DNA from: Prochilodus magdalenae
Taxonomy: Eukaryota > Chordata > Actinopteri > Characiformes > Prochilodontidae
Assembly (NCBI GenBank): GCA_024036415.1
Contig: JAMWET010000493.1
Span: forward strand, 310,001-374,000
Direction of reading: 5' to 3'
Length of the DNA: 64,000 bases
The notes below the pieces were generated by a model, which worked only from the letters and a program-made list of their open reading frames with translations, did not search any database and had not been told where the DNA came from. Position numbers and translations under genes: made by a program. This document shows, in pieces, positions 1-14,900 of this stretch. Positions within the stretch are counted from its first letter, which is position 1. Each line of letters starts with the position of its first letter.

Positions 1-59
1 TGAAACCCAGTTTTTAAAAGAAGGGAAACTTTGCAGATGCATCTGTGTCTCTCTCTCTG

Positions 60-114
<55 letters not shown>

Positions 115-2792
115 GCCAGTGTAGGTTATGACAGTGTAAATCTAAAGGAACACAGAGAATCTATGCTGCCTGTCAGGTCTCTCATTAAAGTGGAGAGGAG
201 AAAACATAGACTCTGGCAGACACTGAAGATCTCAGGCACAGGCTAAAGCACTGTGATGTAGCTTCCTCTCGTCTTTATATCCTGCCTCACACTAGAGTTC
301 TCTAACTTCCTAGTTAAAGGAAAATAACTGCACTGCAAGAACCGCCTCAAGTCACGCAGTCTGCAAAGCCTTTGCATATTTGGAGCTAGTCAAGTGTGTA
401 ACTTTCTCCTGTAAGAGGAAAGCCAGTAAAGAAAGTGTGAGAAAAAGCAAAACAAGAGTGAGCAAAACAAGAAGGAGGGAAAAAAAGCTCTTCTCTGGGG
501 ATCAGGCAGTAGCCTTTTTAATGAGCATCCCTTAATTAGGCCAGGGTTGTAGTCTGAACTGTTTAATGAGACAAAGACAAAGTCACTGTCTAAAGAGGAG
601 ACACATAGAGAGAACAGGGAAAGGAAATGGTCAACTCGATCTGGATTTGATATTAGAATCACGAAAATAAACAGAAGTTTTGTTAATCAGCTCATCATCT
701 ATTCCTCTAATGTGCACACCATGTCTGAGCGATGTATAATTTGTTAATCATTGTGATATTAGACTTACACTGATATCACTAAAAGGCTGTAATTTACAAA
801 TAACTAGAATAGACTTACATGCTTTACTTTTCCCAAAACACAATATTTTTGTTATAATATACATCTGTTTTTCAGCCCCACTTCCCGATGTGCCCTATGT
901 ACTCTGATTGGTCTGTTTACTCATTCTGTTCTGACTGGTCAAACGCCAGAGTGGCATCAGGCTACAAATCCAGCCCCACACTTCTGGGCCTATTTCTGCT
1001 AATTTTATTAGTTTGAGTCCAAACATGAAAGTTAGGTAGTAACAAGCTGGTAGACCTGATACCTGTTAACATGTTGAGTTTTATAGCGGAGGGTTTTTAC
1101 CTTTGTAGCTCTCTGTGCGGTATGTGAGGAAGTGCAAGCTTGCTACAAGGTAAGCAATACAAGAACTGTATTATATTATGTTGTATTATATCCCCATTGC
1201 GTAGCCCTAGCTGAGATTTGTAAAGAAATGTATGAATGCATACACTCAGTACATCAACCATACATTTAACACATGATTCACTGTGTATGCACACACACAT
1301 GGAAATGGCAGGAATGAGTCAGTTCCTCTCTCTCCTGGCTAAACTAACAGTGTGATGATACCTCTACAGTGAGAAATGAATTTATGCATTACAAATGAGC
1401 AGTACAGGCTAATCAGCATTCCTGCACCCATTATGGCATCAGCCTAATGCAGAAGAATTACCAAATACAGGATGTTATTATTCATTCACTTCCACAGGAC
1501 AGTCCAAAAAACACTTTGTTCGTTAACCATTATCACAATATTAACCAAAAACAAAATTGTTGCTATCCAAAGAAAAACATGTATCTTCATTTCGGAGTTT
1601 TACTATTATGCATCATTTGAACATAACAGCTGTTATTGTTGCATTTACCCTGTGTGAAGATTTAATTATAGATGGACCAACAAAAATGGCCCAGAACTGC
1701 TTAAAAAAATTGTTGACCGTGACTTACATTGCAGTTAAATTAAGCTTTGCCCTCTCCTGTAAAGTTGCCACATCACATTTTGGAGATACATTGTATTGTA
1801 CAAGGAAGATATGTTAACAGGTCGCCAACCAATCACTGCATGTTTTTGCGTGCTGTGAGCACCTTGACCAATAAAAAACGCTTTTGTTCTGATAACAGAA
1901 AAAGGCATTCACATCCCTACATCAAACATAAATCATTTTGTTTAAAATATGCAAACCAGTGTTGGGGTCACATTACTGCAGAGCTTCACCAATTTGCAGT
2001 TAAGGTATTGAATAAAAATGATGACAATGGCAATATGTAGCAATAAAAATATCATCATGCACTCCTTCTGCACGTCTGTGTATGTGTCAGTGTAGGTTTG
2101 AGAACGAGTGAGGGAGGACAGGAAGACCTGATGAAACAGCATCTTTGCTGCCCATGCTAACACTTAGCTCACAGCCTACAGCTCTCTGCCTACTGTGCTG
2201 CATGGACAGCAAATCAAGACTAGAGAGATCCTTGCAGCCTCAGGGATGGCTTAAGGTGGTGTAGTAGGGACTAAAATGAAGTATGATCCGTTCATTTCTT
2301 TAGCTTCTCCCTGTTAGCCTAGCAGGGCTAACTAAACCATTGCATTCCTGTAGCTTAGTTTTCCTCCATCTCATGCTCTCTCTTCTGCACATTTGCCAAG
2401 GCGGCGAGACACCAGTCTCAATAGCTCCCATTGGTTGTAAGTGACATCACCTAGAGCTCAATATAGAGTCAGGCAGAGAGCTGTTTTTCCCTGATCACTG
2501 TTGCCCTCTTGTGTACACTTAGAGTATTACTGTTTATGGATGCCATGCAACATAGTCTAAGTTTGCTCTGGACTGGGCATGGCCAGGCTGCAAACTAATA
2601 CAACTAAACTAAAACAATTGCTAACACATAACCTAAATTATATGGATGTGTATATCCCCATTACCTGTACATATGTACATAACTGTACATAACTGTTATG
2701 TATTTCTTTATCGGTCCTGGAAAACTCATTCCAGCTGTAAAGAATTAAATACAATATATTAAAGGCAAAAACAAGCAAGGGGTGTATAATAC
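1..2792 (-). other. myo1d intron 11, left part; no exon seen
   Basis: The interval left of exon 11 reads as intron. No myosin exon or other conserved coding stretch was found on either strand. It contains a CT microsatellite near its left end and a piece of a dispersed repeat at about 1665-1820. Confidence 0.7.
47..111. repeat. (CT)n microsatellite
   Basis: Almost pure CT dinucleotides with occasional TGTCTGT interruptions. The short leucine/serine-rich ORF across it is a by-product of the repeat. Confidence 0.95.
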
Positions 2793-2963
2793 CTTACGGC
2801 TGGTGTAGTGAGCGTGCTTTGCCAGTTTGCTGTTGAGTGCCTGGAGAAACATCTCATCAGTCACCTTCCCCACATTCATACAGGCTTCGTCCAACACAGA
2901 GAAGATTCCCTTGTGCTGCAGCTCCACCAGGTCCACGATAATCTGATTATTAAAGTAATCAAT
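2793..2963 (-). CDS. myo1d: myo1d coding exon 11 (last exon visible)
   Basis: A 57-codon phase-0 exon (residues 433-489) with [20 protein letters not shown] and [19 protein letters not shown]. Acceptor GACAG, donor AAG|GTATTA. The expected next exon, starting with the HYAGDV-type region, is not found between 1 and 2792. Confidence 0.95.
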
Positions 2964-5900
2964 CTGTCCAAAGCACAAAAAAGGTATATGATCATTAATT
3001 AATTAATTAATTTTTAATTGATTACAAAATAGTCCAATATTACAAAGTAGTATACTCTTAGAATATCCTTGGCTGACCTGGATGTGACACAAGTGAAAAG
3101 TCATTAAACGAATGTAAACTGAGTTATGGAGCTCCTGAAATGGTCTTACATGTTTCCATGGAATTCCCTCTCGTTGGTATTCCTCTTGTTCCTGCTTCAG
3201 CACCAGCTGAATGAAGAGCTGCTGGAGCTTTTCATTGCAGTAGTTTATACAGAACTGCTCAAAACTGCAAAAATAGACAGAGTGAGTATTAGAAAGGGGG
3301 TGGATGGATGAATGAATGGATGGAGACGGCTAGAGGTGACGTCTCACCTGTTGTTCTGAAAAATCTCAAAGCCATATATGTCCAGCACTCCGATCACTGT
3401 GTTCTTCCCATGGATTCTGGCATCATAGTTCTTCACCTCAATAATGTCATTGATTCTTCCCACAATCCAACAGAAAAGACGCTCATAAATGGCCTAGATG
3501 GAACAAAGCACACGCAAAAGAAATTAGGACTTGGTAGAAGATTAAATTGTGTTTTCTTTACCATATTCAGCTTTTCCTCGCATTTATGTGCATATAAATT
3601 ACTACAGAAATGTATTTAACTAGCAAACAGTTTAACACACATTTTTCTGGTCAGTTATTGTGCTTGTAAAAACACCACACAGCATTAGAATATACGCAAA
3701 CAAACAGCAACACAGTAAAAGATAACAAATGTGCATTAGGCTTGAGTTTAAAGAGTACAGGTGTAGTTCCACATATCTGCCCTAGATACTCAGGTACATT
3801 CATTAACTGATTAAGTTCCAGCACAAGCACAATGTATTATTTATTTCAAAAACATTTCCCCCCAATAAATTAAGGTTTGATGGAGTGTATACACACTGCT
3901 GAACATACAATTTACTCTGTTCAGCCCATATACAAAAACAAAGCTGCAAACACTGCCTCACCATCAATTCAACAAATTTGAATTAAATGTTTTTGTGATG
4001 TCACAAAAACCAAGATATTTACATATATTTGCCAGTTGGGCCTACAGCAATTTATCCACCCCCATTTATGCAGAAGGAGCAAGCATTTCTTCCTGGACTG
4101 TTTCTGAATGAGAACACAGGGCAACCAATCAGAGCAGAGATGTTGGGAAGTTAGGAAGAGGTAAAGAAACCCTTATTTTCTTAGCAAATAGATGTGCTCA
4201 CATCAAATTTCCCAGGTGTCTTTGCACAGTCATACATACACATACGTATTCAGCAAAATTTAAAGGAGCAATATGTAAGACGACACACTCTGTCAAATTC
4301 ATACTCCACACACTCCTTTCATTTAATTGGCATTCTGCCAAGTTCAGCATCAAACTGTATCCATTAACTTGCCAGGAGCATCTCCAGCGGTGGAAAGCCA
4401 TGCTCTTGTTGTGATATTTGTCACTTGTTCTCTTAATATTTACATGTTTTATTGCAGAAAGCAAACCTTTTTTCCCCTCATCCGCTTATCTAGGGACCAC
4501 AGGCAGAATCAATGCCACAGTGACACACTATTTCCTCTTAAGGTACAAAGTAGTATTGCAAGACAGGACAGGTTGGAATTAGCTGGTTAGCATGCTAACT
4601 TAGATATGTCTACAAAACAACACATAGTCATCCTTGACTTACCATTAAACCTGACGTTTTACCAGTTATATCTTGTATCTACTGTAAATAACCTGCATCT
4701 TGTTAGTATTAATAATGTGGCAAATACTGCAGGAATCAGAGACCTCAGCTCTGCATGAACACACTTGTGGTCCAGTTAGTTCTATTAAAAGCTTTTATAT
4801 GGCCTGTGCACTGCCAGACAAACCCTCAACTTTGGCTTGGACTGCTTTGAAGTGATGTCTGCTTTACCTTGGCTAGAGCGTCTCTGCCATAACTGGCCTC
4901 TTGGTCCGTGTGTTGCTTGTCAATGACATCACGTCCTGTTGCCACAGTGCGGTAGAGTAAGGCCTTTTCCACATTCTCCTCTTTAGTGGACAACAGCTCC
5001 CCCAGCACTGCTACCAGCTTAGAATTCTCAATCAGAGTCACATCCCCATCACTGCCAAACTTTAGGTTTCCCTGGAGAAGGACACAGTGTTCCTGATTAA
5101 TCTTTCATTGGCAGTGGAAAGCAGCACTGTCAGGATTACAGAGCTCATTACTGCTAAGAAAATTTATTACTAGGTAAAACATAGCAAGTGTTACAAGGAA
5201 ACAACATCAAGCAGACAAATAAACACATGCAAAGCTTTAATAACAAAGGGTACCAGGTGCAGGATGGTAGCCAAGATCCTGTAGACTGTCTGGACTTCCT
5301 CTGCGGTGAATCCTATCACCTTCATGGCATCTCCCACAGCTTTGAAATCCGCACTGTCGTTGATTGAAGACTACAGAGGAGATAGAAGTATATGGAAAAG
5401 GCAGTTAGAGCCACTAAAACTGGCTGCTCTGGATAAAGAGACAGATCAAGATGACTGGACTAAATGTCGTCACATAGGGCTGCAGAATGTATTTTTTAAA
5501 ATAATAATTCTTATTGATAAGAGAATCGCTGACAAAGAATCCAATTTACACAGATTTCCATTCACCCCAGAAGTGACTGAGAAATGTCCTGCCACTAGGT
5601 TAACAGCCACTCTAATTTGGGAGAGATGAAAGACATTTTGGAAGCGAGTTGAGAAAAGGTTTGAGGGTGAATTTGCAGAAAAGATTTGTGTGACTGTTTT
5701 CTTCCAGTGTTTGTTAGGATTGTTAGCCTCATAGCTCCAGCACTAAACTGGAAACCAAATATGTCTTGGCCAATTGACTATTTATGGGGTAAATGGAAAA
5801 TTGTGTTAACTATGTACATTTTTAGTTCCATGTAAGAAGATCTCCTAACCAATCATAATATTTACTGTATCCTGTGAGGGACTTGACCAATCATAGGTCC

Positions 5901-8900
5901 AGATTATTGTCCCCCCAGGTGTGTTAAGAATTAAGGTATTCATATAATCTAACAAAAGCAAATTATTTTAACACAATAAGTACAGTACTGACATTCATAA
6001 ATAACATGTAGCCCTTAATAAAAACCCAACAAATAGTTGTTAGAAAACTAACAATTCAACCAAAAAATTGTAAAATATACAAATATAAAAACTTTTTAAA
6101 TGTAACATTAATTAAGGCAACATTTTAATTGCAGTTTTAATGACAGTAAGTCATGGGAAACTAGCACTTATCCCACAAGGCACAACTATCACTTCTCTAT
6201 TCTATTTCACTGTGGTATTCTCATGTTACATCAACATGTCCCAAAGGACCTTTTCAAAACAACCTACTCACACCCCTATAATTAAAACAATATTAATTTG
6301 GCCTCATGACTAATGGAACATTTGCCCTTTCCCCAAACCTTACAATAAACACATTCACCGTCAGTCATTTCTGGTAAAAAGAACCAATACTTTTACACTG
6401 CATTTCCAGCACCACGATTAAAGCCAGAGAAGCACTGACGCAGTAACTAATTTCCTCCTCTCCAACGCTCTGAGAACAACAACTCAGGGTTTTCTAATTA
6501 TTCCAGTCCTCTAGTGGGTAATACTGCCTGCAGACGGAGGCTTATTTCATACAGTAGGTAACCACAGCCCTCTGGATGCAAAGTGAAGCATGACCTGAAA
6601 GTGCTCCTATAAAGAAAGTGGAACATGGCACACAATGTTCAAACATCGCCGCCGCAGCCTGTGCTACAGCAGCGTTAACCCCACAGCCAGGCCTGTTCCA
6701 TGACATCATCTTGTTTGTTGCCATAAATTTGTTTTTGTTCTCTCTCATTAAACTCTCATGCAGACACAGCTGAGCAGCCCTCTGTAATTCTGCTCACTGA
6801 CTCATCAGGACAGAGCCATGACAAGCTTGCATAACATGTAACGGATACTGCACACTGACTGGACCAGCGTAACAGTTCTGTGTTTGTGGTGATAAACACT
6901 AAACTCCATGTGAATTACTCTTGTGGCGAGATCTAAAAATAAAAACAAAACAGAAAGCTACAAAGAAGACTTTGGACAATGGTTGGCTGACTGCATCCCC
7001 AACAATATGCCATGTCCTTTAGTTCATTAAGGATCCAGCTGGATGACATCAAAACAGAGCAAGAAGAAAAGACAGATTTAAAAAGTTCTAGTTGTTGGTC
7101 AGTTTCAGTATAATGTAAACATAAAGGTTCTCCAGAGTGAGGCCAATGTTCTCAGAGCCATTTCGTTATCTAAATGAGCCAGCTTTAGAAAGTGACACTT
7201 TCATGGAACTAGTTACGATGTTACGATTAGTAGCACGACACTTAATCTCAGTGCTGTTGCATGTAACACATTTGATTACTTGACTAGTCAGTCAAATAAG
7301 GACCTCATACATTATAGATACCCTGCATCGTTCTTGATATGTAAACTCATTCATGTGTTGTTAATAACAGCAGTATTTTTACAGCTTTCACTTAGTGGTT
7401 ATTTGTTCCAGCTGTCACTGCAGTTTATCTATTTCTTTGTGTATGGTTATTTACATGCCTTGATTTCATTCTTCTGTAATATTTTATATATTGTATCATT
7501 TGTATTGCAGGAAATCAGAGATCTTTGTAAAATTGAAAGCCTAGGACAAAAAAATGATTCACCTCTGACCAAAACATACCAGCTGTGAAATGAATTTGCA
7601 TGGACCGGTCAAGTTTCTGGATGTAGGTCACATCAGCAAAGAACTGTGCAGTTGAGCCTCCGCTGGCACAATTCTGAGGAAAATATCCAGTAGACTGGTA
7701 TTTTTGCCACTGCTGGTAGACCATTTGACTGTACCCTTACATACACCTGCAAACTCAGCTATTTTCAACTACCAACCCTTTATAAAATAAATGAATTCTT
7801 CAAAAACATGCTGTTTGACATGATCAGGTGATGTGTCATCCATGTTTTGAATGACTGTTGTAGGATGCTTTACAGTTTCAAAGTGTCATTTACTTTTACA
7901 CTGGCTTCAAACTAAAATTAAGCCGATCTTAAGGCGTTTAGTCCTTCTGCCAGATAAAGGGAAATGTGCCTAAGTGATACTTTAGTAAGTGACAGTACAC
8001 TGGGAGGGGAAAGTGGAAATAATGCTGGGGAGAATTTCTTTAACAAATGCAAACTGGAACTCAAGGCGCTTCCATGGGAACATTTCAATAAACCCCGTTA
8101 GCACTTTTACATACCGTTTTAAGGCTGAGTGGAATTTAAATGCAATACCTTGATTTGGCCTCCAACTTTAATGTAATTATAAACTGTAGGGTCTTTCTGG
8201 ATGTGCAAGGATCGCAGCAGAGAATCCGGAGCTCCTTTCACAAGCTGGGTCAAACAAACAGAAAGGACAGAAGGAAGATGAAATCTGCTGCTTTTTCTCT
8301 ATTAAGTGGATGAAAGTAAACAAAGTTACTCAAAGTTTGATAAGAAATGCTTTAGTCCAGAAAGACTGAGTTCAGAGCGTCCAGAGAGGTTAATGTCTCT
8401 AAATGCGCTCTCACATAATGTGTTTACATGAAATTATAGTTACGAATACGGAAATTAAATAGGAAATAGGAAAGTAAAAAAAATAATATACCTGTGTTGT
8501 AGATTAGATTAAATTAAATTACATTAAATTACTCAGAGAAGCATGAACGCTTTCTCTACTAGTTAAAATGATCTGAACAACAGGATGAATTTAGAGAAAC
8601 CGAGCCCTGAATGCATGAAGAGCAAACAACCCCTTCCAGAGAATTAGTGAAGCCCTGTTATTTTCAGCAGCATAACAAACACACTGCTTCTGCTGTTGTT
8701 TACTTACCTGGTAGAACGAATGAAAACTTCTCTCTCCTTCCTGCTGGAAGATCACTCTAGACTGAAGAACAGGCAGAATGTTGAATAAGACAGGATACGT
8801 TTGTTTATGGTTTAGAAATACAAATAGTAAAACCCACCCCACATCTCAGGTTGCCAAACAGGCCTAAACAATTTGAATACTCAAATACTGATTCATTACG

Positions 8901-11900
8901 TTGGAATTCTTTTCTGTGTTTACTATTTAGAAACTTTCAACAAAGACGTTTATTTCACCTTTATTAGTATCACAACCAGCAGCAACCTGCAAGCAACAGC
9001 CATGCTGTGGAATTTTAGCCACTTTTTTGTGGTTGAAGCAGATCATCTGTTTTTGATGTCAAGATTAAAAGCAAGTAGGTAGTATAGGTAACATCCAAAG
9101 AACATATAGCTATTTCCAAGGAACCAGTAACCAATATTAGCACAGCTAATTATATGGGATGATGTTTTTTTTACAGCGAGGTTCATTCTATTTTCCCACC
9201 TGTGTCTATTTAGGCTTGTTGTTTCTATGTGATCATCACTGTGTCTCACTGTAAACCAGCCAATCAGAGTAGAGCTCGTCAAATTATTCATGAGCTCACC
9301 AAAAAAGGAAAACAGCTAGTTTTAACTGACATCTGAACATTTTTTACCTCAACAAAGTCACAAATGCTTTTTGGAGACATCAGAAAAGAATTTATACTAA
9401 ATTGTATAACACTTATTGTCTATAGGGGTAATTTTCAGAATGAGGTTTTGAGTATTCAAAAATATAAATGGGCCTTCAAAGTCAAATTCTGTTCAGGCCA
9501 GCCATACTAAAGCGAATGAAAGAAACTAATAAACAAACAAAAAAGACGTATCCAAGCTACGCCCTGGCTTTCTTACTGTTCTCTAGCATGTACGGCCCTA
9601 CCTACCTTCTCCAGGAGATAGTTATTGATATGGCCACCAATGGGATCCCCCTTAAAGTCAAAGTTGATATCCATGTATTTTCCAAAGCGACTCGAGTTAT
9701 CATTGCGGTTGGTCTTGGCATTTCCAAAAGCCTCCAGGACACAGTTGGATTTCAGCAGCATGTTTTTTACCCTGTGGAAACAGACAAACTCTTTACATTT
9801 CCAAAGCTTTCATTCGTTTTTGTGGTTTAGTTCACCACACACACCAAGACTCACTATGCTTATTTCAGTTTGAACTAAAAGATCTGAATGTTGGTGACTG
9901 AAACCCATCCCAGTCTTAGCCACCAGCCACCAGGGCCCAAAATATCACCAAGCTGGTCATGTGCTTCTCCAAGCCCTGTCCACAGTACCAAGGAGTACAG
10001 TGAGAGCTGTATGGGTCAAACCACAGTTTGTTCAGCACCCAGACTGCATCTGCATTACCATATATACACAGACACCGCCCACAAACTTTCACAGAAAATC
10101 TCCCACAAAAATCCAAACCAAGACTTCAGTGTTCACTGACTGAACAGACTCTGAAGACTGATGGCCCATATTTGCTCAAAGGCTCTACTTAACTGTGGCC
10201 TCCTTGGACACAGAGATGAGCTTCAGATCACTAGACTGATAATAGCATATCAATAAACTGAGCCATATGTCTTTATGTAAAAAAGTCAAAAACACTAAAT
10301 CCTGACATCCTGCACTTCTTACTGCTCAACTTTAGAGATAGAACAACATGTGCGAGTATGCCTATTCCTGTACGGTACTGAAACTCCCAAATTATACATT
10401 TGAGCCAAACAAGTGCTTAGTGCAGTGGTTTGTCATTTATTCAGCTGAGCTAACTAAATATGACCCGCTGTATTTTCAACTCTTTCAGACGAGCGCTATT
10501 TTCACTGTGTCCTACATTTCACTTCCATTACTGTCATCTCCTTTAGGGCCGACTCTAATGCATTATTCACTTCTGAATGATGAGTACCTTCGCTCACTTT
10601 CACTGTTTGTACCAAGAGACAGGGTCTGCTCTCAAGGAGATCTATGACAAACCGAATCATGCTTATCCGCTTCATGCAACACTGGGGCGCCAGTACATAT
10701 TGTGAGCTCCCTAAAGAAATTGGATGAATGGGGCCTTTGCCTCTTCTCATTTCTCTAAATAGAACCCTTAATACAACAATTTTAAAATATGAACATGAGC
10801 AACCCGACTCCATATCAACAAACTGTATTCATCTGGATGAAATTTTAAACTGAGAGCATCAAAAGCAGAGGGCTTTCTAACACAGCAATTCTGCTGGCCC
10901 TGTACATAAACCTAAAAAAAAAAACCCTAATAAAATGCAATCTTTTGTGGCCCTTGGAATCCTGAACAGAAAAATATACTGTATTTCACACTCACCTCTC
11001 CACCTCTGCTCTTTGGCTGGGATTGGTGATAGCAGCAATATATTGCATGATGTATTTACTGGCTTCTGTTTTTCCAGCTCCACTTTCCCCTGCAAAGAAG
11101 GAAAATAAACAATGCACATTGCAATGCTTTAATATTTACCACTAGCAGTTATTATGCTGTGTACTAAACAGGTAGGTATTAAGTGTATCATGAACAACTG
11201 TTCAGTCCACAACAGTCAGCTTGTAGGGTGTTTGAATAGTTCATAAAGCCAAAATGATCCCAATTTACCTCATTTGACCACTAGGTGGAAGTAAATGGCC
11301 CAAATATTTTCACAGTGCAGTCACAACCTGTGGTCACTCGGGATCATTATCAGTGTTTTCCTTGAGAGGCAAAATTGCATCTGTTCTTTTAAACTCCCAT
11401 TCGCCTCCAGCCAGTTTCCCCTAAGGTATGTGCCCCACCTCAGGATAAGTTCCCAGACGAAAAGTAAATATGTAACGTAGTGCCTCTGAGTCAGTATCGT
11501 GACTTAACCACAAATACATCCACTCACACAAAGAGCCCTCAGTGAATGAGTCAAGTGACAATGCTATTTGCAATGCTCAGTGCTACTTGCTGGAATTGTG
11601 TAGATTCCCTGAATGGTCCACCCTTACTTAACCACACACTACGCCAGCACTAAGCAATTCTCTTCTGACCACAGATCTAATCACATTATATCCACACAGT
11701 CATACCAGCTCTGACCGCAGCTATAAGAACATATACCAAAAATAAGACAAAGGCTGTTATTAAAGAATAGAGAGAACAAAAATGATAAGGCTGTCAGGGA
11801 AGTGCCGGGTTAGAAGAACTTTAAGGTGATTTTCTGTCATGGCAAATGGAAATAGAAGGCAACCCCAAGGCTTTCCTCTATCCAGTGCCTCAAAGTACTT

Positions 11901-14900
11901 TTCTATGGTACCAGTCACTGAGAGTTGTATGTTGCACTGCTAAATGAGGCTCGATGTGATGTGAACGTGAATGATGATGACTATGTACTAGAACCACTGG
12001 AAAGTTAATAGCAGAACATTGTACTTTCATTGTACTGGTTCATTGTAGTGGTTGGTGTGGCACAACGAATAACACCACTACTCACCAGGAAGCTACCGTC
12101 CCATGTGGGAGACTGGGGTTCGATTCCCGTTCTGGGTGACTATGCTGTGCTACACCAATAAGAGTCCTTGGGCAAGACTCCTAACACTACACTGGCCTAC
12201 CTGTAATATGATTAACCTTGTAAGTCTACCATGACACTGTATAACTGTGAGCTAAATTAGCATTGTTCTTATTTTTCCATGAGATGGCTATTAAAAAAAA
12301 CTTGTGAGCGGAACAGATAAACCACAAAATATCCTGTCAAGTGAAATCATCTTAAACGTAGGTCACTTCTTAGCCACAGATGCACTGGGTGAAAGAGGAT
12401 TAACAAAACATGCAGAGAAACCGATGAACTACAGTCTGTAAACGTACAAAGTGCACCTATAGGGTAAGTGGAGCTGATAAAATAGGCAATGAGTGTGGCT
12501 ACAGAGAAGTTGGTTTTATGCTGATATGCAAAGCCTTATCTGATTGGAGATATCATCATCATCAAAACTATACTAAAACCTCAGGATATATCTTAAGTAT
12601 AATATAATACAAATTATAATATAATATAGTACAAAGTGCATGCACTGTGATACGAGCCTTAAACAAATTAAATCATGCTCAGACAGCAGCACATCATAAC
12701 CGACCTGAGATAACAATGCAGGTGTCTTTGTTCCTTCTCTTCATGGCTTTGTACGCGGCGTCAGCTATGGCAAAAAGATGCGGCGGCCGTTCATACAGCT
12801 CTCGACCTTTGTACTGTTCGACGGTGTCCCGTCCGTAGATATTCATGGCACGGTAAGGGTTCACAGACACCACCACCTCACCAATGTAGCTGTAGATGCG
12901 ACCCTTTTCAAACCTAAACAGAAAATCACACAATCTGGTCAATAATTAGCTGTGATCATTTTAACGTGTTGTAGAGAGAACATGCCGGTCTGCTGTTTGT
13001 ACTGTGGTTTGTTGTTTGTTCAGTAATTACTGAAAGCTATGGGTAAAGAAAAGCCATTTAACGCATTCACATTTGCCCAACAAAAACACAAAGGTATAAA
13101 GCAGGCTCAGGTCAGGTTTAGGCTTAGTGTTCTGTTTACAGTGGAATCAAAACCTGAAGCTGGTTTTCATTCATACATGTACATAACAAAGACCACAAGC
13201 CTTTCTATAAACACACAGTATGCAAAGAGATCGGTCTTGATTAAGGATGCTAACCTATGACATGACTTAGTTAAACACAATAAACCCATAGCACATAAAT
13301 CCTCGGTGCACTGATAACATTCAGAAAAATATTTCCCTAATATATTATAAGGACTGGATAATATGAACATAATGATTGTGATCACATATGCATTTCTGAG
13401 AATTTTGGATACATTACAGTAATTTTGATTATCAAATTTTTGATTACTTAGGGAAACTACAGTATTATGATTTTCCATTTGTTTTTCTTTTATTTTGTTT
13501 GTTGTGAAGATGTTTGTGCATGCAAACGTTCTGCATAGTTATAAAGCCCAAATTACATGCCAGAGGGAGAAACTCTGCCCCACAGAAACCACCTGAAACG
13601 CTTTGCTGGAATTGCAACCTTTTCTCTGTGACAATTTGTTGTCACCATGATACAATCCTTATTGGCCTTATTGCTTTGCACCCCCTCACCCAACGCTGAT
13701 CCAGTTTAGCTTGTGAAACTGCATCAGGTGTACTAACATGTTGTAGTTTTCAGACATATACCTCAATTATATACCGCTATTAAAAACAATCTTAGAAATT
13801 CATCTTCATATTGAGTGTGAATACAAACATCCATTTAATACAAAACATCCATAGGTCACACAACACACAGTCTGTAAAATGGGACTTAGTAATGAAGGTA
13901 CACTATGTATAACTTACAAAACAGAGGACACGTTCTGGATTTGCACACCAGTCCATCAAATCTTGGAAAAAATTACCTCGCATTTGTCTCTGTACAGCAG
14001 CATCCCAATGTCACCCCCCATGCCTCTTAAGAGACCCCTCAGAGAACCACTAGTTAATGACACAATTTCATTAATCATAGCACTAACTAAAAACATTGCT
14101 TAAATAGAAAGACAATGGACCAATCTATTAACAACGGACCCGACCTGTGAAAACACATTAGCTGCAATTCAAAGATCTGATACATTTAAAATACTTTTTT
14201 GACATGTATTAAAATTATTAAATATGATACAAGTGAAAAATTAAGTAATGCCACCACAACTTAAAAAGCAACGTCTGGCATGTTCCAAACTGAGAGACAC
14301 TACTTCTGCATGTGTAGCTCAATAAATATTGCTCATATCATGCTGTTCAGGGGTGTGGGATTTCCTCTGACCAGCTGTTGTCATTATTTATGTCTTACTA
14401 GGCCTGCTTTTTACCTTGCTTGCTTGTTTTATTTATTGCCTGTTTCACATAGGGAAGGAAGGCAGATCTCTGGAATCTTTCTTTTCACTGTATTTATGAC
14501 CTTCTCATGTGATATTAATATTAATAGGTAATGCAAATACCATAAAAGATTTAATCCAAAATCACTGCATTTCATAAACGTATGTATCTGCATCAGCTTT
14601 AACAGACAGGTATGTGAAATCTTTTAACATCAGCAACGCCCTTTGGCAGGTTCTATATTGAAACATCCCACCAAAAGAAAAGGAAACTTTGTATTTACTC
14701 TCTAAAAAGAATGAAGTGCTTGTTAAATCACTGTTCTTCTTACTTAAAGTATATCACTCAGCTGAAACACAAAGAATCAGAACAGAGCTCAGAGACATGC
14801 AGTGCTGTCACAGAAGGAACATGTTAATTTTTCAGTCACCGTACATTACAAATGAACATTTCAGAAAATAAAATTACAAAAATAAAAATGTACAAACTTA

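Larger units (their letters stand above)
8245..10995 (-). other. myo1d introns 3-5 around exons 4 and 5
   Basis: The stretches 8245-8707, 8762-9605 and 9772-10995 lie between the small exons. They look like ordinary intron with no recognised element. Confidence 0.65.

Noticed and set aside
1..2792. Further myo1d exons at the left edge
   Set aside because: Searched for the HYAGDV and FKNSM segments in the minus frames and saw none, so the next exon is outside the window.
12110..12135. tRNA gene
   Set aside because: The B-box-like GGTTCGATTCCC belongs to a SINE; the cloverleaf is not complete and a related copy lies at 45 kb.
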